The notes beneath the pieces were generated by a model that saw nothing but the letters and a program-made list of their open reading frames with translations, ran no database searches and was not told the origin of the DNA. From NCBI GenBank assembly GCA_028709135.1, contig JAQVXN010000157.1, positions 1 through 5,379 of the forward strand: a stretch of DNA of 5,379 nucleotides, given 5' to 3'. Of this stretch, positions 1 through 5,379 are shown piece by piece. The position numbers and the translations under genes were made by a program. Position 1 is the stretch's first letter; every line of letters begins with the position of its first letter. The stretch comes from Bacteroidaceae bacterium (GTDB lineage: Bacteria > Bacteroidota > Bacteroidia > Bacteroidales > Bacteroidaceae).

Positions 1-115
1 GGGTACGGTAGCCTTCGGTCTCCTGCACATAACAAAGCGGGTAGGTGTCGTTGTCGCCGTTGGTAAAGAGGATGCCGTTTTCGCCTACGCCACAGAGATA
101 GTTCATGCCGCCCGC
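1..115 (-). CDS. Fragment resembling a DUF2723 family protein, joined in frame to PurD (probable chimera)
   Basis: Read on the minus strand in the same frame as purD, this stretch gives about 38 residues that are not PurD. They include NGILFTNGDNDTYPL and YVQETEGYRT. From memory these match the conserved soluble region of Bacteroidetes DUF2723 proteins, large multi-pass membrane proteins placed in glycosyltransferase family 117, where a GDNDT(F/Y)PLWY-QE-EG-RTDVR pattern is typical. The usual Trp after PL is Cys here. The fragment is open at the window edge and has no start or stop codon of its own. Hand-counted GC is about 57% over positions 1-118, against about 44% over the next 122 bases, which points to a different source genome or a different gene. 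The family name rests on motif recall and not on a search. That the stretch is foreign to PurD is the firmer conclusion. Confidence 0.6.
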
Positions 116-901
116 AAGTCCTTCCACCGTGGGACGAATGATTCGATCTTCAACTTTCTTCATCCATTCTTTTGTAGCAAATGGAACTGGTGAGACGCTT
201 CCCATTCCTCCTGTATTAAGGCCACAATCATATTCGCCAATACGCTTGTAATCCTTGGCTTCAGGAAGAATCTGATAATGTTTTCCATCCGTAAGCACAA
301 AAACGGAACATTCAATTCCACTCAAGAACTCCTCTATTACTACATTTGCCGAAGCATTTCCAAACATACCTTTCAACATTTCCTGAAACTCCTTGCGTGC
401 CTCCTTAAGGGTAGATGCAATCAACACCCCTTTTCCTGCACAAAGTCCATCGGCCTTAAGTACATAAGGAGGCTGGAGGGTAGAAAGGAAGTCCAGGCCC
501 TCTTTCACCGTTGTGCCATCAAATGTTTTATACAGCGCAGTAGGAATATTGTGCCGCATCATAAAAGCTTTAGCAAAATCCTTACTACCTTCTAAACGAG
601 CACCACTCTTACTCGGACCAATAATGCTAATATGCTGAAGTTTGGGGTTTGAAGTGAAATAATCCACAATTCCGTCAACAAGAGGAACTTCTGGACCAAC
701 CACAACCATATCAATCGCATTATCAATCACAAAACTTTCTACTGCAGGAAAGTCTTCTGCATCAATAGCCACATTTTCACCCAAATCACCTGTTCCCGCA
801 TTGCCAGGAGCAATAAATAATTTTTCAAGTTTTGGACTTTGTGCCATTTTCCATGCCAAGGCATGCTCACGACCCCCATTTCCTAACAACAGTATCTTCA
901 T
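116..901 (-). CDS. purD: Phosphoribosylamine-glycine ligase PurD, N-terminal 262 residues only
   Basis: PurD (GAR synthetase) is a cytoplasmic ATP-grasp enzyme that joins glycine to 5-phosphoribosylamine with ATP, the second step of de novo purine synthesis. The ATG at 901-899 gives the classic N-terminus MKILLLGNGGREHALAWK. Further family signatures are VVVGPEVPLVDGI (residues 66-78), IIGPSKSGARLEGSKDFAK (93-111), the ATP-binding LKADGLCAGKGV (148-159), EEFLSGIECSVF (190-201), LPEAKDYKRIG (212-222) and NTGGMGSVSP (229-238). Recognisable PurD ends at RPTVEGL (256-262). The family is about 420-430 residues long, and the metal-binding motif around N-x-R-x-GDPE should appear by roughly residue 285-300. 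It does not, because the sequence changes identity there. The start lies 10 bp after the peptidase stop codon, behind an A-rich leader without a Shine-Dalgarno sequence, as is usual in Bacteroidetes. As it stands this is a truncated gene at a probable join. The source genome very likely has a full copy. Confidence 0.93.
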
Positions 902-911
902 CTTATTTGTT

Positions 912-3068
912 TTATTTCAGAAAATCTTCAAAATACCTCGTAATATGTTCGTGTAAATGTATGCGATCGGCACCCTGCATGTTGTGTTCATCTCCAGGAT
1001 AAGTCAACAAGTCAGGATGCGTTCCGGCCGTTTCGCAAGCACGAATAAATGACAGCGTATGCTGTGGCACACAAACAGGATCATTATAACCAAAAATAAC
1101 CAAAAGACGTCCTTTCAAATTCCCAGCACGCAACTTTAAATTATTTTCTTGATAACCTTCAGGATTCGTTTGCGGCGTATCCATATAACGTTCTCCGTAC
1201 ATCACCTCATAATAGCTCCAATCAATAACAGGACCACCTGCGACGCCACATTTGAAAACATCCGGATACGTCAGCATCAAATTCACCGTCATAAAACCGC
1301 CAAAACTCCATCCGTGCACGCCAAGACGAGAAGCATCAACATAGGACAGAGATTTCAGAAAATCTACGCCCTTCATCTGATCTTTCATTTCTTCCGTCCC
1401 TAAATGCCGGAAAGTAACATTTTCAAAATTTAAACCACGTTCATTGCTACCTCGATTGTCGAGAACAAAAACCACATAGCCTTTTTGAGCCATATAGATT
1501 TCCCAACCACGATACATATAACCAAACGATGCCTCCACCAAACGAGTATGGGGACCTCCATAAACATAAACAATGGCAGGATACTTTTTATGAGGATCAA
1601 AATTGGTGGGTTTTACAAGGCGGTAGTACAAATCTGTTTGCCCATCAGCCGCTTTCAATGTACCGGAAGAAATCTCAGGAATATTATAATTCTTCCATGG
1701 ATTCTGCGTCGTTAACAAGTTTTTACTTCTTGAAGTATTTGTTTGAATGAGATCTATTTTGCGAGGAACTTCCGGAGAAGTCCATTTATCAAGCAACATG
1801 GATCCGTCTGAAGTAAGATTTCCCTCATGGACCCCTTTACCTGCATCTAAATACAAAATTTTATCTTTTTCTACTGCAACACTGAAAAGGTTGTGCTGAA
1901 TAGGAGACAAACCGGTACAACTTATAATAGCACTTTTTGTGTTCTTGTTGAGTCCCAACAATTCTACCACTACCCCACAACGATTATCTGTTATTTTCCG
2001 AACTGTTTTCCCTGCTTTGAGACTATATAAATATAAGTGCGCAAATCCATCCTTTTCACTCCAATAAATGAACTTGTCTGTATCCCATGGAAGAAAAGTT
2101 AATCCATGTTCCGGCTGAACATATTTCGGATGTGTTTCCTCATACAATTCTTTTTCCTTTTGCCCCGTTTGCGCATCAAATTGCCAAAGTCGCAAATCAT
2201 TTTGATCCCGATTGAGATTATACAAAAAGATCTTCCTGCTATCCGGGCTCCATGTAATGCCAGTATAATATTGATCAGTATTGTCACCCGTTTGCAACCA
2301 AACCGTTTTATTTGTTTCTGGGTTAAAAACGCCCATACTTACCCGATGACTTTTCTCTCCAGCCATCGGATACTTGATAGGAACTTCGGTTGCAATGCGT
2401 GTAGAAATATCCACTAAAGGATAATCGCTCACCATGCTTTGATCCATTTTGTAGAAACAAAGCCGACGTCCGTCGGGACTCCAGAATGTTCCTTTGTTGA
2501 TACCGAATTCATCTCGATGCACACTTTGCCCATAAACCATTTCACGAGAACCATCTTCACTAACAGCGTGTTCTTTACCATCCGCTGTCAATACATACAA
2601 ATTATTCTCACGATTATATGCCAGAGAACGTGATACCGAATTCCAATCTTCCCAGCTCAATCCTTCAGGGAGAAGACTTTTCCATTCTAGTTTTTTTATC
2701 TTCCAATTAAATAAAACTTTAGCGTTTTTACAAGAAAGATACGCCAACGGTTGTTCAGCTTCAGGGAACTTGGTATTTTTCAAACTTTTCAGTTCTTCTA
2801 TTCCCTCTGCTTTCAAAACAGCGTTCACCTCAGACAAATTAAAAAGATCTTTCCATTCCCCGTTTTTAAGGTGCAACGCACACTCCTTTTCTTCTGTTTT
2901 AACCAACTGATTACCCCACCAAGCAGTATGAAGGTTCTCTGCTTGCATACTTTCATAGGTCTTACCGCCAGAAAGGAGATCATCTAGCGTAAACTGCTTC
3001 AACTGAGCCATCGCGGTAACGCAGAAAAGAGGTAAAACAAAAATTACTAGCTGTTTAATCCTGATCAT
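912..3068 (-). CDS. Secreted prolyl tripeptidyl peptidase (DPP IV-like, peptidase family S9)
   Basis: This 718-residue serine exopeptidase probably removes Xaa-Xaa-Pro tripeptides (or Xaa-Pro dipeptides) from peptide N-termini in the periplasm or at the envelope. Residues 1-21 form a Sec signal peptide: basic start MIRIK, hydrophobic core, and likely signal peptidase I cleavage after AMA before Gln22. The preceding LPLFC is not a good lipobox. A beta-propeller region follows (about 40-460), with RDEFGINKGTFWSPDG at 185-200. Then comes the alpha/beta hydrolase domain (about 465-718). Its parts are YVYGGP (501-506; Tyr503 probably in the oxyanion hole), nucleophile Ser588 in HGWSFGG, Asp663 in GYNDPV and His695 in DEHNMQG. 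The Ser-Asp-His spacing of 75 and 32 equals that recalled for Porphyromonas gingivalis PtpA (603/678/710; 732 residues), and Glu621 falls where PtpA has Glu636. The ATG at 3068 was chosen because it opens the signal peptide. A frame extending up to 3287 would only run through the upstream gene. The gene overlaps that upstream gene by 14 bp. Confidence 0.9.
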   Translation of the reverse strand: MIRIKQLVIFVLPLFCVTAMAQLKQFTLDDLLSGGKTYESMQAENLHTAWWGNQLVKTEEKECALHLKNGEWKDLFNLSEVNAVLKAEGIEELKSLKNTKFPEAEQPLAYLSCKNAKVLFNWKIKKLEWKSLLPEGLSWEDWNSVSRSLAYNRENNLYVLTADGKEHAVSEDGSREMVYGQSVHRDEFGINKGTFWSPDGRRLCFYKMDQSMVSDYPLVDISTRIATEVPIKYPMAGEKSHRVSMGVFNPETNKTVWLQTGDNTDQYYTGITWSPDSRKIFLYNLNRDQNDLRLWQFDAQTGQKEKELYEETHPKYVQPEHGLTFLPWDTDKFIYWSEKDGFAHLYLYSLKAGKTVRKITDNRCGVVVELLGLNKNTKSAIISCTGLSPIQHNLFSVAVEKDKILYLDAGKGVHEGNLTSDGSMLLDKWTSPEVPRKIDLIQTNTSRSKNLLTTQNPWKNYNIPEISSGTLKAADGQTDLYYRLVKPTNFDPHKKYPAIVYVYGGPHTRLVEASFGYMYRGWEIYMAQKGYVVFVLDNRGSNERGLNFENVTFRHLGTEEMKDQMKGVDFLKSLSYVDASRLGVHGWSFGGFMTVNLMLTYPDVFKCGVAGGPVIDWSYYEVMYGERYMDTPQTNPEGYQENNLKLRAGNLKGRLLVIFGYNDPVCVPQHTLSFIRACETAGTHPDLLTYPGDEHNMQGADRIHLHEHITRYFEDFLK

Positions 3069-4785
3069 TATTATTAAAACCGTTTCCTGAGCGATTTCCT
3101 CTGGGTTTAAATCCTGGCTGGCTTTTGCCTTTATCAAAAGGACGTTTCCCTTGATAGCCTCCACCTCGATTATCCTTATTATTAAAGGTGTCACGAGAAC
3201 GGCTAGAATTATTATGTTCTGGACGAGCATATCCGTGATCATTACGATTTCCAGAATGAAACGAATCGCGTGAAGCCTCAGAATCACGATGTACGGGGAC
3301 TACAGGAACACTTCTATCATTACGATTAACCCTATTATTAAAACTCTTATCACGCGATTTGACATCTTCGCGTCCTCCAGAAAAGTCACTATGCTCTCTG
3401 CGGCGGTCTGGACGACCATCTTTTTCACCACGATCGTAATCTTCTCTGCGACCATGACGTACTTCTCTCTGTTGACTCTGAATAAACTCACGATGGCGTT
3501 TCAAAATGTAATCGGGTATTTCTGCTTCCAAATTGTCGTCCCCTTGGTCTACCGGTTCATCAAATTCACGTTGTGGTTTACGCAAGCGTTTGGATGCATT
3601 TCGATTTCTTTCCTCATCAGTCTTCAATACATTGCCCTGTTGGCGATAATCATTCAGCTTACCATCAAAAATCTGATATTTCCGGAATTCACAATCAAGA
3701 GAACCATTAAATAAAGGTATTCTCAAACTTGGTTTGAGCCCAATTTGTTCAAATGTCTCTTCACGATAACCTATTACCCATGCGTCGTTGCCTACAAATT
3801 GATGTTTTAGCCTGTCTCCCAACGTACGATAAAGCCCCAACAAATTTGGAGAAGAGATTCTTTCACCATAAGGTGGATTAGTAATCATGAGACTTTTTTC
3901 TTCCGGCTGTTTGAATTGTTGCAAAGGTTGTGCCGTCACCGTCACATCAGCGGCCACACCTGCCGATTTTACATTGGTTAAAGCAATCTGGACCGCATTT
4001 TTATCGATGTCATAAGCATAAATATGGTGTTCAAAGCTTTTCTCCTGAGAATCATCATTATAAATCTCATCCAACAATTCACGATCAAAATCTTTCCAGT
4101 TTTCAAAGGCATATTTCTTATGAAAAACTCCAGGTGCAATATTACGTGCAATGAGAGCTGCTTCAATAGCAATAGTACCTGAACCACACATAGGATCAAT
4201 CAAATCACACTCGCCATGCCACCCAGTCAATTGGATCATGCCAGCAGCCAGTGCTTCATTGATCGGACTCTCCACCGTTGCCTCTCTGTAACCACGCTTA
4301 TGAAGACTTTCGCCTGACGAATCTAACGATAAAGTGCAGTCTGTTTCCGCAATATGCATGTTAAATTTGATACAGGGGTTTGTAATGCTAATATTTGGAC
4401 GTTTGCCGGTTTTTTCACGGAAAAAGTCCACAATAGCATCTTTAACTTTATAGGCAACAAATTTGGAATGGCGAAACTCCTCCGAATAAACCACAGAGTC
4501 CACGGCAAACGAAGTCTCCAAATCCAAATAATCATTCCAATTAATGGCTTTCACAGCGTCATAAACTTCGTCCGCATCGTTTGCCTTAAAAGTAGCTATT
4601 GGCTTTAACACGCGCACAGCTGTACGCAATGAAAAGTTTGCACGATACATTAGTTCCTTATTCCCCATGAATGAAACCATTCTACGCCCCGGAGTCACTT
4701 CTTTAGCCCCCAGTGCTGTCAGCTCTTTGGCCAAAACATCTTCCAACCCTTGAAAGGTTTTGGCGATGAGTTTAAATTCTTCCAT
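3055..4785 (-). CDS. THUMP-domain class I RNA methyltransferase (RlmL-like, COG0116) with charged low-complexity tail
   Basis: This 576-residue SAM-dependent methyltransferase probably makes N2-methylguanosine in 23S rRNA, as the RlmL half of E. coli RlmKL does at G2445. The target here is inferred from the family only. The N-terminal region starting FKLIAKTFQGLEDVLAKEL leads into a THUMP RNA-binding domain (about 45-155). The linker motif LDSSGESLHKRGYR (154-167) follows, then a Rossmann-fold methyltransferase (about 168-375). SAM motif I is DPMCGSGTIAIEAA (197-210), an acidic YDIDKNAV (258-265) follows, and the catalytic motif IV is NPPYGERI (303-310). There is no second, RlmK-type methyltransferase domain. 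Instead residues about 386-576 are rich in Arg, Asp, Asn, Gly and Ser and are probably disordered and RNA-binding, with a helix-like EIPDYILKRHREFIQSQQR at 422-440 and three degenerate repeats near the end. The ATG at 4785 lies 11 bp after the acetyltransferase stop and gives the family's normal N-terminus. No Shine-Dalgarno sequence is visible. Confidence 0.9.
   Translation of the reverse strand: MEEFKLIAKTFQGLEDVLAKELTALGAKEVTPGRRMVSFMGNKELMYRANFSLRTAVRVLKPIATFKANDADEVYDAVKAINWNDYLDLETSFAVDSVVYSEEFRHSKFVAYKVKDAIVDFFREKTGKRPNISITNPCIKFNMHIAETDCTLSLDSSGESLHKRGYREATVESPINEALAAGMIQLTGWHGECDLIDPMCGSGTIAIEAALIARNIAPGVFHKKYAFENWKDFDRELLDEIYNDDSQEKSFEHHIYAYDIDKNAVQIALTNVKSAGVAADVTVTAQPLQQFKQPEEKSLMITNPPYGERISSPNLLGLYRTLGDRLKHQFVGNDAWVIGYREETFEQIGLKPSLRIPLFNGSLDCEFRKYQIFDGKLNDYRQQGNVLKTDEERNRNASKRLRKPQREFDEPVDQGDDNLEAEIPDYILKRHREFIQSQQREVRHGRREDYDRGEKDGRPDRRREHSDFSGGREDVKSRDKSFNNRVNRNDRSVPVVPVHRDSEASRDSFHSGNRNDHGYARPEHNNSSRSRDTFNNKDNRGGGYQGKRPFDKGKSQPGFKPRGNRSGNGFNNNDQD
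3151..3357 (-). repeat. Three degenerate SRD-x-F-N-N peptide repeats in the methyltransferase tail
   Basis: Within the coding tail of the RNA methyltransferase the unit SRD-(x)-(S/T)F-(N/H)(N/S)-x-x-N-R appears three times. It starts at residue 477 (SRDKSFNNRVNRND), residue 505 (SRDSFHSGNRNDHG) and residue 530 (SRDTFNNKDNRGGG), so the units are 28 and 25 residues apart. A further FNNND closes the protein. At the DNA level the copies share only short runs, such as ATTATTAAA at 3179-3187 and 3334-3342, so they have drifted apart. They may be old internal duplications or simply biased composition. Similar Arg/Gly/Asn tails on RNA-binding proteins usually give loose RNA contact. Confidence 0.5.
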
Positions 4786-4796
4786 TTATCTTGTTC

Positions 4797-5369
4797 TTAT
4801 TTTCTTCTGTATTGTATAATACGTGCCTCTGCCGGCACATCTTCCGTTACCCAAATATTACCTCCAATTGTAGCACCTTTTCCTATTGTAATGCGCCCTA
4901 AAATTGTTGCATTTGCATAGATTATTACGTCATCCTCTATCACAGGATGGCGGGGAATACCTTTAATCGGATTTCCTTTTTCATCCAACGGAAAACTTTT
5001 AGCTCCCAGCGTAACACCTTGATACAATTTCACTCTGTTTCCAATAATACACGTAGCACCTATTACAACACCCGTGCCATGATCTATCGTGAAATAGTTC
5101 CCGATTTCAGCTCCAGGATGAATGTCTATTCCTGTCTCACTATGCGCCATTTCCGTCATAATTCTAGGTATCAGCGGAACTTGAAGTTTGTATAATTCAT
5201 GAGCTACTCGGTAGTTTATGAGGGCCTTGATCACAGGATAACAACTAATTACTTCACTCTTATCAGTTGCAGCAGGATCTCCGTCATAAGCTGCCGTCAC
5301 ATCCGTTTCCAACACACTTCTCAATTCCGGCAAGATGGACACGATATGGCCCGAAATATCTTCGGCGCG
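4797..5369 (-). CDS. cysE: Serine O-acetyltransferase (EpsC/CysE type), N-terminus missing
   Basis: The enzyme transfers an acetyl group from acetyl-CoA to L-serine, giving O-acetylserine, the carbon acceptor for cysteine synthesis in the cytoplasm. The last 190 residues are present. A helical part (LPELRSVLETDVTAAYDGDP, then CYPVIKALINYRVAHELY) leads into the left-handed beta-helix of hexapeptide repeats: DIHPGAEIG, IDHGTGVVIGATCIIGN, VKLYQGVTLGA, VIYANATILGRITIGKGATIGG with one Ile more. Residues matching E. coli CysE Asp143, His158 and His193 are encoded at 5124-5126, 5079-5081 and 4947-4949. The second spacing is 44 instead of 35 residues because of an insertion around EKGNPIKGIP, as in EpsC-type enzymes. 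The chain stops at QYRRK, without the Ile-ending tail with which E. coli CysE docks into CysK. Family members in Bacteroides are about 300 residues, so about 110 are missing. A GTG at 5342 is not the start: the frame stays open with family-like sequence (RAEDISGHIV) to the end of genuine sequence. Confidence 0.92.
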   Translation of the reverse strand, partial: RAEDISGHIVSILPELRSVLETDVTAAYDGDPAATDKSEVISCYPVIKALINYRVAHELYKLQVPLIPRIMTEMAHSETGIDIHPGAEIGNYFTIDHGTGVVIGATCIIGNRVKLYQGVTLGAKSFPLDEKGNPIKGIPRHPVIEDDVIIYANATILGRITIGKGATIGGNIWVTEDVPAEARIIQYRRK

Positions 5370-5379
5370 AGATCGGAAG
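5370..5379. other. Probable Illumina adapter remnant at the window end
   Basis: The final ten bases, AGATCGGAAG, are identical to the first ten bases of the common Illumina TruSeq adapter (which continues AGC). They sit exactly at the sequence end, where adapter read-through would leave them. On the minus strand they would add Phe-Arg-Ser in front of the acetyltransferase frame, which should not be trusted as protein. A chance match to a given 10-mer at a fixed position is about one in a million. Confidence 0.85.

Noticed and set aside
278..595. Plus-strand 105-residue open frame opposite purD
   Set aside because: The minus strand here carries continuous, well-conserved PurD motifs, and the plus-strand peptide resembles nothing recognisable.
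1..901. A novel PurD-DUF2723 fusion enzyme
   Set aside because: Essential C-terminal PurD sequence is missing, GC shifts at the join, and the other window end carries adapter sequence. An artefact is the simpler explanation.
902..911. Promoters or terminators between the genes
   Set aside because: The gaps are only 10 and 11 bp with one overlap. I saw no hairpin followed by a T run, and no Bacteroides-type -7/-33 promoter that I could support.
3069..3287. In-frame extension of the peptidase up to an ATG at 3287 (73 extra residues)
   Set aside because: The extension lies entirely inside the methyltransferase tail, carries no domain, and would bury the clear Sec signal peptide that begins at the ATG at 3068.
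3289..3714. Plus-strand open frame of 141 residues with hydrophobic stretches, possibly a small membrane protein
   Set aside because: It is antisense to the low-complexity methyltransferase tail. Its hydrophobic character follows from complementing Arg/Asp/Asn-rich codons. It has no family resemblance and no leader.
5340..5342. GTG at 5342 as the start of the serine acetyltransferase
   Set aside because: The frame stays open upstream with residues that fit the family, and the protein would lack about 110 residues of the usual N-terminal helical domain. The gene is cut by the sequence end.

Overview
The window looks like an assembled contig from a member of the Bacteroidales, most likely Bacteroides or a close relative. 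The reasons are the gene set (PorphyroMonas-type prolyl tripeptidyl peptidase, EpsC-type serine acetyltransferase with a Bacteroidetes-style insertion, DUF2723 fragment), a moderate to low GC content, and A-rich leaders without a Shine-Dalgarno sequence in front of the start codons. I cannot name the species from the sequence alone.

All genes lie on the minus strand and are read from the right end to the left. In transcription order they are: a serine O-acetyltransferase that lacks its N-terminus (5369-4797), a THUMP-domain RNA methyltransferase of the RlmL/COG0116 type with a long charged, low-complexity tail (4785-3055), a secreted S9-family prolyl tripeptidyl peptidase (3068-912), and the N-terminal 262 residues of PurD (901-116). 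Spacing is 11 bp, a 14-bp overlap, and 10 bp, so this reads as one compact transcription unit. No promoter, terminator, RNA gene, CRISPR array or mobile element was found, and there is no intergenic stretch longer than 11 bp. The four products work in unrelated processes (cysteine synthesis, rRNA modification, periplasmic peptide breakdown, purine synthesis). The arrangement is therefore housekeeping genes packed together, not a dedicated system.

Both ends look artificial. The right end finishes with ten bases identical to the start of the Illumina adapter (5370-5379). At the left end the PurD reading frame switches abruptly, at about position 116, into a peptide that resembles the conserved GDNDTYPL region of DUF2723 proteins, and GC rises from about 44% to about 57%. 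The PurD motif expected in that stretch is absent. This is best explained as a chimeric join and not as a new fusion protein.

I found no convincing undescribed biological system here. The most interesting genuinely biological signal is the three-fold degenerate SRD-x-F-N-N repeat in the tail of the RNA methyltransferase.
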